DNA of 64,000 nt from contig CAJQUW010007926.1 of the NCBI GenBank assembly GCA_907163375.1, positions 62,001-126,000 of the forward strand. Direction: 5' to 3'. The DNA is from Prostheceraeus crozeri. Lineage: Eukaryota; Platyhelminthes; Polycladida; Euryleptidae. Every line of letters begins with the position of its first letter. Position 1 is the stretch's first letter. Below the pieces are notes generated by a model that had not been told where the DNA came from, did no database searches, and was given only the letters and a program-made list of their open reading frames with translations. Below, one piece after another: positions 53,801 through 58,558 of this stretch. The position numbers were made by a program, and so were the translations under genes.

Positions 53801-54781
53801 GAGTCCAACATTATCTCATTTTCAGGTGAGGGGCTGCTTTCCTTTGGTGAGCCGAGGATTTCCGCGAGAATGTCTTTACCCTCGCCATCGAATGTGCTTG
53901 TACTGAGAAGAGCATCAAGGTCGATGTCAGGCAGCATGCCACCATCGTGTGAAGGCAACACTGTATCCAATACCTTCAACTCATTTGAATCTTCTGATTC
54001 TCCCTGAAATAATGTAATAAAATCACTTGATTAAGTTAAGTTACCGGTACATTCCAATATCAGTGTAAATGTCCGGATCAGTGTCAAATCAATTGGCGGT
54101 GACTCTTGTACGTGTCATAAATTTCCAGATCACACAAGCGCATTGTATATACATGTCGTTTACTGGAACAATCAGAAAAGTTATCTTCATTCATTGCATC
54201 ATTGCAGACAACTCAGAATGCCCATATGTAAGACTGCTATTAGATCTGCTTCTTTTTTTCCTTGGGCAGTATCTCTGCACAATTCTCAGTGATATTATTC
54301 ATTTAACATTCATTTATTCTAAAAGTCATACAACCTACTTTAACCTACTGATGTAACCTACTTCTATGGCAAGTAAATGTATTTGGCTGCATAAATTCTT
54401 TTGCAATTTTCATTTCATTTCATGATATACAAGTTACTACTACAAATGATAATTTATGGCTTGAGGAACAGATTCAGGCCACCCAGTTCTTAGCAATGGT
54501 CAAGAGGCTATTATACCACTCTGGTAAACCAAATACTCAATGTCAGCTCTTCCTAAAAGAATTTCACTAAAATTTTGATTTTCAACGAAGTTTTATGCTT
54601 GAGAGATTCTTTTAAAAATCTTTTCAAAAACCTTCGCTCCGAGTTTGATACTTATACTTAATCATATTTTCAAAAATGAGCAGCATTCACTTACCGTTAG
54701 TATGCCATCATTGACATTGAAAAGTAAATCCAATGTATCACTTGAATTTGTAAATCGAGTCTTTTGAGTTGAGGCCGACAT
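13090..54781 (-). CDS. CREB3L: CREB3/CREB3L-type ER-membrane bZIP transcription factor, complete, five exons
   Basis: Coding exons in transcript order are 54695-54781, 53658-54003, 45428-45702, 16597-17077 and 13090-13358 (87, 346, 275, 481 and 269 nt). They total 1458 nt, or 485 residues plus stop; every junction is GT-AG and the phases agree. The order is acidic N-terminus ([16 protein letters not shown]), Ser/Pro-rich region, pre-bZIP block [15 protein letters not shown], basic region [16 protein letters not shown] (280-295), and a zipper with Leu at 298, 312, 319, 326 and 333. A membrane helix follows at about 357-376 ([16 protein letters not shown]), then RMLL (400-403) fitting the S1P RxxL site, and a lumenal tail with an NET sequon. 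Family members sit in the ER and release the bZIP half after S1P/S2P cleavage in the Golgi. Length fits CREB3L3/L4 (about 400-460), but I cannot choose the paralogue. Confidence 0.9.
14787..14818. repeat. (TA)n microsatellite
   Basis: About 30 bp of alternating AT directly at the left end of the inverted-end element; shorter (TA)n runs lie at 14573-14591 and 15507-15533. Confidence 0.9.
14819..15502. mobile_element. 0.68-kb element with 50-bp inverted ends and internal tandem repeats
   Basis: The ends at 14819-14868 and 15453-15502 are inverted copies (ATAAGAAATGTGCGCTCCTG outermost), differing by about two bases plus a 2-bp indel. Between them, four direct units start ggcctacagcaatcgtcgg at 14890, 15018, 15144 and 15278 (period about 126-134). 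The inner right part repeats a tggggcaggagYgtaca motif about five times. It is inserted in a TA-rich microsatellite, so the target duplication cannot be read. No protein is coded; the superfamily is unknown. Confidence 0.68.
15541..15912 (-). other. Unrecognised GC-richer patch with an 88-codon frame
   Basis: This segment is visibly less AT-rich than its surroundings and keeps an open minus-strand frame at 15646-15912 ([20 protein letters not shown] and [19 protein letters not shown]). It may be a fragment of a mobile-element gene, but I do not recognise the family and there is no splice context. Confidence 0.3.
16597..17077 (-). CDS. CREB3L: CREB3L exon 4: bZIP and transmembrane segment
   Basis: The acceptor is ttgtctttccag and the donor CCAG|GTGAGA. 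This exon alone identifies the gene: [20 protein letters not shown] is the CREB3-family basic region (N-x7-R spacing intact). A six-heptad zipper follows, with one Cys in place of Leu. A hydrophobic helix ending MLSPFWPSG comes next, matching the FSFAL-x2-LP-x-SPF membrane segment of the family. Confidence 0.93.
17498..19366. mobile_element. Probable non-autonomous hAT-like element with GGTTGG-rich ends
   Basis: The left end starts CAGGGTTGGAACATGGACCG; the right end, reverse complemented, starts CAGGTTTGGAACCGGTCAGG. Both ends contain clusters of CCGGTTGGGTT/CGGTCGACCGG motifs (17510-17600 and 19270-19355) that are far richer in GC than the 1.7 kb between. I found no clean 8-bp flanking duplication, so the exact ends are uncertain. 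No transposase is coded. Confidence 0.5.
17600..19265. other. AT-rich interior of the hAT-like element
   Basis: Only short frames such as 18537-18824; no family resemblance seen. Confidence 0.5.
19367..23224. other. Intronic stretch without recognisable features
   Basis: AT-rich; contains a short (TG)n run near 21076-21090 and several unrelated short frames (20170-20376, 21802-22083). No inverted ends or coding similarity found. Confidence 0.5.
23225..23268. repeat. Compound AAGTGCTTAA palindrome
   Basis: A 44-bp near-perfect palindrome made of two outer aagtgcttaa/ttaagcactt arms around gcattaatgc. It is the leftmost of a family of five similar sites up to 26089. Confidence 0.8.
23780..23805. 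repeat. AAGTGCTTAA palindrome copy 2
   Basis: A 26-bp palindrome with arms aaaagtgcttaa and ttaagcactttt, one central mismatch. Confidence 0.85.
24131..24155. repeat. AAGTGCTTAA palindrome copy 3, degenerate
   Basis: aaaagtttttaattttaagc followed by atttt keeps the right arm but has lost most of the left. It lies just beyond the C-terminal end of the piggyBac relic. Confidence 0.6.
24312..25516 (-). pseudogene. PiggyBac-family transposase relic (DDE_Tnp_1_7 type)
   Basis: Minus-strand pieces 25516-25172, about 25165-25120 and 25159-24593 read [12 protein letters not shown] (first Asp), [10 protein letters not shown] (second Asp) and VKTAHKNYP, then VFNHFR and [10 protein letters not shown], the piggyBac core order. 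Further on, 24575-24312 gives [12 protein letters not shown], like the C-terminal Cys-rich domain. The core switches frame at least twice near 25120-25170, and the region before LDESMV (about 250 residues in intact members) is absent. It is thus a dead, 5'-truncated copy. The AAGTGCTTAA palindromes lie on both sides. Confidence 0.75.
25696..25720. repeat. AAGTGCTTAA palindrome copy 4
   Basis: A 25-bp palindrome with arms aaagtgctta and taagcacttt around a short AT centre, about 180 bp upstream of the piggyBac relic's first readable codon. Confidence 0.85.
26064..26089. repeat. AAGTGCTTAA palindrome copy 5
   Basis: A 26-bp palindrome with aaaagtgcttaa and ttaagcactttt arms; the rightmost copy seen. 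Confidence 0.85.
26090..29008. other. Intronic stretch without recognisable features
   Basis: AT-rich and with almost no open frames over 60 codons; no inverted ends or tandem repeats found. Confidence 0.5.
29009..29960 (-). pseudogene. Broken DUF3504/KIAA1958-type tyrosine recombinase, left copy
   Basis: Minus-strand fragments match, in order, the Crypton-derived DUF3504 tyrosine recombinases of animals: [20 protein letters not shown] near the N-terminus, [14 protein letters not shown] and [18 protein letters not shown] blocks, [15 protein letters not shown], and a final [11 protein letters not shown] / [11 protein letters not shown] region. It is broken in several places and has no complete N-terminus, so this copy is dead. 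Its partner lies in the right arm in opposite orientation. Confidence 0.7.
29009..30553. repeat. Left arm of a 1.55-kb inverted duplication
   Basis: Reads as the reverse complement of 33372-34919 at roughly 98-99% identity in the stretches compared by eye. Its outer end starts gaacactgtactcaacg and its inner end is aataaaccattt. It holds, from inside out, a few diverged about 150-bp tandem units and a broken tyrosine recombinase gene. Confidence 0.85.
30487..31462 (-). pseudogene. Transposase-like gene of unclassified family, downstream part
   Basis: Minus-strand frame 31456-30827 is open for 209 codons: [43 protein letters not shown] (a CxxC knuckle), then a helical region. Frame 30732-30487 continues it with [20 protein letters not shown] and ends inside the left arm. 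I recall similar proteins as repeated, uncharacterised genes in invertebrate genomes but cannot name the superfamily. The upstream part lies beyond the inserted LINE (33075-33235). At least one frame change occurs near 30780. Confidence 0.55.
31463..33070 (+). mobile_element. 5'-truncated LINE (jockey/CR1-like) inserted in the transposase-like gene
   Basis: The + strand codes the end of a reverse transcriptase: [16 protein letters not shown], then the catalytic YADD motif (YADDLKF at about 31609), and LINE C-terminal blocks [13 protein letters not shown] and [12 protein letters not shown] ending at TAA 32462-32464. One missing base breaks the frame in GVP-GSVLGP (near 31508), and a stop interrupts DNWCKTW-LKIS (31718). 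The 3' part holds a partial duplication of the ORF end and about 90-bp AT-rich repeats, and ends with AATAAA near 33049. It lies opposite to the host gene of the element. Confidence 0.8.
32569..32960 (+). repeat. Duplicated segments in the LINE 3' region
   Basis: 32570-32632 repeats, with changes, the coding end 32402-32460 ([14 protein letters not shown] against [14 protein letters not shown]). Then 32752-32960 contains three related units around tcatgat...aaatttgtaaata-t...tctca. Confidence 0.55.
33075..33235 (-). pseudogene. Transposase-like gene, upstream part
   Basis: The minus strand reads [19 protein letters not shown] then [20 protein letters not shown]. The GQGFLK block is the start of the same unclassified family whose remainder is at 30487-31462; the LINE now separates the two parts. 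Confidence 0.5.
33345..33955 (+). repeat. Diverged tandem units of about 150 bp in the arm
   Basis: Four units each begin near aaaactactcgtccgattt (about 33347, 33511, 33682, 33823) and contain a cggcatatttttt block towards the end. The same array is present, inverted, at about 29990-30580. Confidence 0.65.
33372..34919. repeat. Right arm of the 1.55-kb inverted duplication
   Basis: Inverted copy of 29009-30553; the inner end is aaatggtttatt and the outer end cgttgagtacagtgttc. The high identity suggests a recent duplication or gene conversion. Confidence 0.85.
33955..34919 (+). pseudogene. Broken DUF3504/KIAA1958-type tyrosine recombinase, right copy
   Basis: Same family and same blocks as the left copy, in opposite orientation ([19 protein letters not shown] at about 34049; [17 protein letters not shown] at about 34806). 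Broken in several places. Both copies share most of their damage, so they were probably already dead when the arm was duplicated. Confidence 0.7.
34920..35226 (+). repeat. Third partial copy of the arm's tandem-unit region
   Basis: Direct near-identical copy of about 33647-33951 (two of the about 150-bp units), attached right after the right arm. It ends at tttggccacctgtg, where similarity stops. Confidence 0.8.
35227..36052. other. Intronic stretch, possible degenerate element end
   Basis: No coding similarity. At 35849-35945 ccgggtgtctacaaaaaatc is followed by aggactt/aaggac repeats, like the subterminal sequence of some hAT elements; no matching far end was proven. Confidence 0.4.
36053..36290 (+). 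mobile_element. LINE 3' end fragment
   Basis: The frame [17 protein letters not shown] then [13 protein letters not shown] with TAA at 36168-36170 is the C-terminus typical of CR1/L2/jockey-type LINE reverse transcriptases (VRTARLWNSLP...FK). A 3' segment with ctaggggtg follows. It is strongly 5'-truncated. Confidence 0.75.
36291..37346. other. Intronic stretch without recognisable features
   Basis: Nothing recognised. Confidence 0.5.
37347..38543. mobile_element. Degenerate mariner-like element, 1.2 kb
   Basis: TA dinucleotides flank both sides (37345-37346, 38544-38545). Inverted ends of about 50 bp start CAGTGTGATTCAAAAGTCGC on the left and, reverse complemented, CAGGGTAATTCAAAAGTCGC on the right. 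Inside, on the + strand at about 38080-38290, [20 protein letters not shown] and [13 protein letters not shown] resemble the PH...KPLH-x2-KVTVWCG and QQDGAPPH blocks of mariner-family transposases. The rest of the gene is too decayed to follow, so the element is dead. Confidence 0.75.
38544..40787. other. Intronic stretch, mostly unrecognised
   Basis: Short frames only (38494-38751, 38812-39129). 39680-39780 has repeated aagactttt / aggactttt words similar to those at 35870-35930. Confidence 0.4.
40788..40861. repeat. Short hairpin (miniature inverted repeat)
   Basis: The arms attcaaaagtaagggaatgc and its near-perfect reverse complement gtatttccttacttttgaat enclose about 28 bp. The hairpin ends immediately at the TA used by the Tc1 element. 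Confidence 0.7.
40864..42652 (-). mobile_element. Tc1-type transposon, nearly whole
   Basis: TA is present on both sides (40862-40863, 42653-42654). The inverted ends are identical for 27 bp, starting CAGTCTGTTTCAATTTACTT. The 1789-bp element carries one minus-strand transposase gene. The perfect ends suggest it moved fairly recently. Confidence 0.92.
41144..42279 (-). CDS. Tc1-type transposase with an intron (DD34E), C-terminal frameshift
   Basis: The first exon (down to 41758) has the paired-like helix-turn-helix [20 protein letters not shown] and a second one with [13 protein letters not shown]. The donor AGAAGG|GTAAGTGG at 41757 and acceptor tttttttacag at 41651 define a 107-bp intron, and splicing gives DWRR-VALSDES in frame. 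The catalytic triad is SDES (D), [10 protein letters not shown] (D) and NSPDLNPLE (E), with 34 residues between the second D and E. Near 41165 a one-base shift leads to a stop at 41144 instead of the expected [19 protein letters not shown] ending. No in-frame ATG precedes VATPQGKE, so the start is unclear. Confidence 0.85.
42653..43419. other. Intronic stretch without recognisable features
   Basis: Nothing recognised. Confidence 0.5.
43420..43800 (-). mobile_element. LINE 3' end fragment (L2/CR1-like)
   Basis: The minus strand reads [14 protein letters not shown], then [18 protein letters not shown] and [13 protein letters not shown], the C-terminus typical of L2/CR1-group LINEs. The element ends in an AATAAATAAATAAAT tail at about 43425-43441. 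It is 5'-truncated. Confidence 0.78.
43801..44259. other. Intronic stretch without recognisable features
   Basis: Nothing recognised. Confidence 0.5.
44260..45328. mobile_element. Non-autonomous hAT-type element
   Basis: The left end is CATTGATGCAACTTCGATCT; the right end reverse complemented is CAGAGATGCAACCTCGCAGA. The 8-bp flanks are gtttaatt and gtttaact (7 of 8). Both ends carry cgaggtcgaggtc / cgaggccgaggtcgg motifs. No transposase is coded in 1.07 kb. Confidence 0.65.
45428..45702 (-). CDS. CREB3L: CREB3L exon 3: Ser-rich region before the bZIP
   Basis: The acceptor is atatgtttgcag and the donor CCC|GTAAGTT. Two bases complete the split codon, then 91 codons follow: acidic [24 protein letters not shown], and a Ser/acidic run [18 protein letters not shown]. 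The phase-0 end joins GLP to [10 protein letters not shown] of the next exon, which fits the family's conserved block before the bZIP. Confidence 0.8.
45703..47183. other. CREB3L intron 2, right of exon 3
   Basis: No gene seen. It contains a possible 127-bp miniature element at 46185-46311. Confidence 0.6.
46185..46311. mobile_element. Possible miniature inverted-repeat element
   Basis: CAGGGATGAGAAT on the left and ATTCTCATCCCCG on the right are inverted (12 of 13), about 125 bp apart; cctac occurs just outside each end. The GC content is higher than that of the surroundings. Confidence 0.4.
47205..47310. repeat. Subterminal tandem repeats of the hAT, left
   Basis: Five units of about 20-22 bp with consensus GATTTCGCGTATYAGCRCT; the same TCGCGTAT core recurs in both orientations near the right end. 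Probably transposase binding sites. Confidence 0.85.
48099..48829 (+). CDS. Harbinger Myb/SANT-like accessory protein, two exons
   Basis: ATG at 48099 ([10 protein letters not shown]) is followed by [20 protein letters not shown] and [17 protein letters not shown], a Myb/trihelix-type DNA-binding domain as in Harbinger second proteins; these bind subterminal sites and bring the transposase to the nucleus. The donor CAAAA|GTTAGTC at 48490 and acceptor atatttcag at 48557 remove a 68-bp intron in frame (K-NISQDVTV). The C-terminal helix [18 protein letters not shown] is followed by a frameshift near 48780. The alternative frame continues [16 protein letters not shown] to a stop at 48888-48890, probably the original end. 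Confidence 0.8.
49347..50266 (-). pseudogene. PIF/Harbinger DDE transposase, internally deleted
   Basis: It starts [35 protein letters not shown] and [13 protein letters not shown] are the HARBI1-type N-terminal helices, and VGCIDGTHI carries the first Asp. After [15 protein letters not shown] the frame changes near 49720, and the family's usual segment of about 35-40 residues is missing. It resumes with [18 protein letters not shown] (second Asp) and [15 protein letters not shown] (Glu). The catalytic residues survive but the deletion and frameshift make it non-functional. Confidence 0.88.
51148..52042 (-). pseudogene. hAT transposase C-terminal half with coiled-coil tail
   Basis: On the minus strand 52042-51845 reads [20 protein letters not shown], and 51788-51534 reads [19 protein letters not shown] and [16 protein letters not shown], the hAT dimerisation domain (hATC). 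51531-51148 adds a Lys/Glu-rich coiled coil ([36 protein letters not shown]). The three pieces are in different frames. The BED finger and first catalytic part are missing, so it is inactive. Confidence 0.8.
52349..52940 (+). mobile_element. LINE 3' end, I-clade-like with C-terminal zinc knuckle
   Basis: The + strand fragments [23 protein letters not shown], then [20 protein letters not shown] (CxxC...H...C) and [12 protein letters not shown], match the conserved end of I/Nimb-like LINE ORF2 proteins. The frame changes at least twice. It starts about 35 bp after the hAT's target duplication. Confidence 0.65.
52941..53657 (-). other. CREB3L intron 2, left of exon 2
   Basis: Nothing recognised. 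Confidence 0.6.
53658..54003 (-). CDS. CREB3L: CREB3L exon 2: acidic and Ser/Pro-rich activation region
   Basis: The acceptor is ttattacattatttcag, reading into GGA GAA; the donor is GCAA|GTAAGTC. It codes residues 30-144 with DMD-like acidic-hydrophobic stretches ([22 protein letters not shown]) and [12 protein letters not shown], as in CREB3-family activation domains. It ends one base into a codon. Confidence 0.82.
54004..54694 (-). other. CREB3L intron 1 (691 bp)
   Basis: Bounded by ACG|GTAAGTG and tttcag|GGA; no element recognised. Confidence 0.75.
54695..54781 (-). CDS. CREB3L: CREB3L exon 1 (start exon)
   Basis: ATG at 54781-54779 opens [10 protein letters not shown]...[15 protein letters not shown] (29 residues); the donor ACG|GTAAGTG follows. 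The phase-0 junction continues directly into the next exon's GESEDSNE. Just 10 nt upstream, ttctattttgtag at about 54792-54804 looks like an acceptor, so a non-coding first exon further right is likely; I could not place it or a promoter. Confidence 0.8.
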
Positions 54782-57013
54782 CCCAAGAAAGCTACAAAAT
54801 AGAAAAAAGTCAATTAAAAAAGGTAGAAAAAAAGTTAACTAAAAATGGATTATTTATGAAATCATTTCGATTGCCACTTCAATTATAAAAATTAAAATTT
54901 ACGATAATTTAATTGCGCATAAATAGAAGAGGACAGTAGGGTTAAAAAATTTCGGCATCGGGTTGGGTTCGATAAAAAATCGTGATAATTTGAATTGGTT
55001 GAAGTTAAATCATTATTTTAACCGGAAAAGTTGAAGATGCTTTCAGGTCGCATGGATTCATGGTATCCCTCAGGCACTTCAAAATCTTCAATTCTTACCC
55101 ACATCATTTTATATGTAGTTCAAACATAGCTGTGTCATTTGAATACGACAGCAGAATGCAGACTTAAAACACAGAAGCTTTCTTTATTTAAGAGGTAAAT
55201 TAAGCATAATGCACTAACGAAGTGAATACTAGTGTGTTAGTTATTACATGTACTAGAAGTCGAGTGGGTCAACAAATAGAATGCCGTAAATGCACATGTC
55301 TGGCTGTCAAGCATTGAAAAATCTGAAAACAGAAAAAAACTGAAGAAAATGTTCCAAGAAATTAATATAATCTAAATAAATGTTATAGTAATAAGCAAAT
55401 TTATCACAGAAGAAAGAAAAAACAGAGCCTAACTTGCACCTTTTTATGAAAACCATGCACTACCATGTCTATGATGAAATTTTCAGTCTGACAAATTTAG
55501 CGATTAAAAGTCGACGCTTGTATGAATATATTAAAATTTGCACATTGTGGCATGTGCAAATTTGTGGCTATACAAGAACCAATTTCTAGGAGGTCTAATA
55601 TGGTCCATTGATGGTCGAAATGAATTCAAATTCAATTGTAGTTGTAAAAGGCATGCAAATTACATGCAAATATGTGAGAGAAGATAATAATATAAAAAAT
55701 TAAGCACATTTCAGATTGCATACACCTGATTAGGAGAAACTGCTATCTTTATCATAAAATATCAATCTCAGTCAGTCTAAAGATACATAAAAACGAGATT
55801 CCAACAACTCATGTTGCAACAAAAAAAGAATATGCAAAACATCTAGATGAAGTTTTGATGATAGTGTGACAAACAAAATATTACAAAAGTCTTCAATTGC
55901 CGCCTTTTCCATAATCTTAATTGGTCTTTTTAATGATGGACATCCATGGACCAAACCGGCATGTCCTTAGAAAGAGTATTAACCTGAACGGGTCCGCCTG
56001 AAAAGCTATCACGCTCTTTTAATAGTCGTAATCCTTGCAGCTTCAATGAATAAATTTGTTCGCTAAGTGCATCGTTATTTGTTTGTTAAGTGCATAAAAG
56101 CACTCAATTAAGAATACTATCTATAAACATGAAAATTCATCTAACTAGGTTGGCGATGTCTGAAATTTGAAGCTTTCAATGCGAAATTAGGAAGAGTTAT
56201 CAATTATATACAAATAACAGAATATTTGGAAAAAGAAAATTATTTACTAGAAAGCCTAATTCTTTCGCAATCTGGCCACATTTCAGCTCGTTTGAGCATA
56301 GGGCGTGCTAGACCACCAATACATAAGAATTCCGCATTGTGGAATTCTTAATTTATTTATCTTCCACACTTGTACTCAAGAAACTCATTGTAAGGAATCA
56401 TCTAACAGTCTGAAATCTGAGCTCATCTTGAATGAGAAGAGAGATTCTAGATATCATTGTCACTCACCACCATTAGTTGCTGAAGCTATCAAGATGCAAT
56501 GATGACATATAGGCCATACATCCCAACAGGTTTTGCATGTAATGAATATTAATAAGTTTTCAAAATTGAACAAGGTGACAGAGACCCTATCATTTCAATT
56601 AAAAACATGTATGCCACCCCTTCATTTAGATACACTGCCTTTGTAAATTTCATGCAGGCTACATTCATTAAGCACATTTTTTATACACCGGTACTACTCA
56701 TTACTTCTCTTACAAACACCCTTCATAATTTCTTTGATTATCTTCGATTTTCGACTGACGGGCACCTGAGATGCATGGACACCTCTTCAGTCAAGCATTT
56801 TGTTAAAAGTAATGAATCACATAACCACAATAGCGGTTGCGCCATATCAATATCTATTTCATTGCTGAAATTTATACCATTCTTCAATTTTTTCGCCGAT
56901 ATAGCGGGCCTAATCACGGTGCAAAATCATATCTATGCATTGACACGGTTGGCAAAAGACCACTTTCAGAAAACCTAATGAAAATCGAGATTCTAAACTT
57001 CCAAGCTCACATA
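54782..57013. other. Upstream of CREB3L coding start, no gene recognised
   Basis: Presumably holds the promoter and a 5' non-coding exon of CREB3L, but I cannot place either. Short frames only. Confidence 0.5.
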
Positions 57014-58552
57014 CAGGGTGCCCGCGGCTTTTGGACCATGAAATTCCAGGTTTTTCCAGGTTTTTCCAGGTATTTCAAGATTATATATTTCGTTATTTTT
57101 TTCATGTTGATTTTCGATGAACTGGATACCATCTACTCTATCATGTTCTTAAGAAGAAAAAGTCAGATATAGGTATTTCTTTCGCATCAATTTAATGATA
57201 TTTGATGTATTCGCAACATTTGATAACTCATATTATTTTATTCCTCATTCAAAAAATTATAAAATATAAAATCTACAAAACTACGATATATATGTATCTA
57301 AATTGTACATGAAGATAAAAGGAAAACGATAGTGATTATGATAACATCTATTGTGATGAAAGTTGCAGTTTGTTGTAAAGGTCAGCTTAGCTTTTCATTA
57401 TTTTTAGAGTCTCCGCCATTTTCTTGTTGATTGCATTCTCTTCTGCCTTCGCATTTGCCAAAACAGCCATTTTCTTGCATCTCAACTCCTCCATTAATTC
57501 CTCAGCGTGCCTCTTTCGTTTGTCTTTTTCATATGACTCATGTGAAGTCGTTTTTTTCATTTCAAGTGCATTCCGATACCGCTGCCTAGCCAGACCTACG
57601 GACTTTTTCAATTCAGGTGTAATTGCAACGTTCAATGGACCACCGCAAGCATTCAAGTGATAGAACACATGCGCTGAGCTATGAGAGATTGATTGTGTAA
57701 ATTTACAACTAAGAAATTTTTGTTCACTGAAAAGCTGGATTCGACAGAGCTATTTCCGTGTGACAAAATCAAAATCATTTTGGTCACCGTCCAGAGATCT
57801 TTCATATCAGAATTTTCTCCAATGGCCTCAGCATAAAAATCATCGAGTCTTTTGGAATTAGCTTCATAGGCATTCACTTTCTCACCGAAAACAATATCCT
57901 CAAGAAGATTGGAATATTGCTGCTTTGCTTTATCTGCAATTTTCTTCAGAAACGCGGTTGGTTCTACTAAATTCTCTAACAATATCTGCATTCGTGCAAG
58001 ACATGCAGCTTTACTGGTTTGTATACAAGATGGAGACAATGCACTTGCTGCACGTACGATTGGAAAATGTAATGGACATCGTTCAAGAACCTTTCTGACA
58101 AGGGCAGACAGAAACATCTTGCAATCACTATAAAACTGATTCTTCTGGCGTTGCTGCAAGTTTTTTAAGTGCTTTGTTAGCACCAAACCCAACGTCAGGT
58201 TGAAACAATAAAGCATCACTTTTCAATGAAATATCAACAGCTGAAAGTTTTCGGAATCTTGTCAAAGAATTCATAACTTCAGGTTTTACGAAGCGTTTCA
58301 TGAGGTCTTTAATGAGTCGATCGAGATGCTCATACAAAAATGGAAACATTGGTTTAGGAGACTGAAATTGTGTCAGAAATGGTTCTATCTGCAATGCGAC
58401 AGATTTGAAGAAGTGCAGTTCAGCGATAAGAAAATTGAAAACATTTTCAAAATTTCCAGGTTTTTCCAGGTTTTTGATATCCCAGCAGGTTTTTCCATGT
58501 TTATGGAGCAATATCAGGTTTTTCCAGGTTTTTCCAGGTCGCGGGCACCCTG
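57014..58552 (-). mobile_element. Truncated hAT element with 6-bp target duplication
   Basis: The ends CAGGGTGCCCGCG and CGCGGGCACCCTG are perfect inverted repeats, flanked by cacata on both sides (57008-57013, 58553-58558). Near both ends ttccaggtttttccagg repeats occur in the same orientation rather than inverted. The 1.54 kb codes only the C-terminal half of a transposase. Confidence 0.85.
57387..58450 (-). pseudogene. hAT-like transposase, C-terminal half, frameshifted
   Basis: The minus-strand order is FFKSVALQIEPFLTQFQ and FLYEHLDRLIKDLMKRF (58450-58140), then, after a frame change near 58130, CKMFLSALVRKVLERCPLHF and LILSHGNSSVESSFSVNKN (hATC-like). A second frame change near 57660 leads to a Lys/Glu-rich coiled coil (YRNALEMKK, KDKRKRHAEELMEELRCKK) ending at 57387. 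The N-terminal half, with the BED finger and first catalytic Asp, is absent. Confidence 0.75.
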
Positions 58553-58558
58553 CACATA

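Noticed and set aside
57001-57172. Frame reading KFQVFPGFSRYFK
   Set aside because: Artefact of ccaggtttttccagg subterminal repeats of the hAT element.
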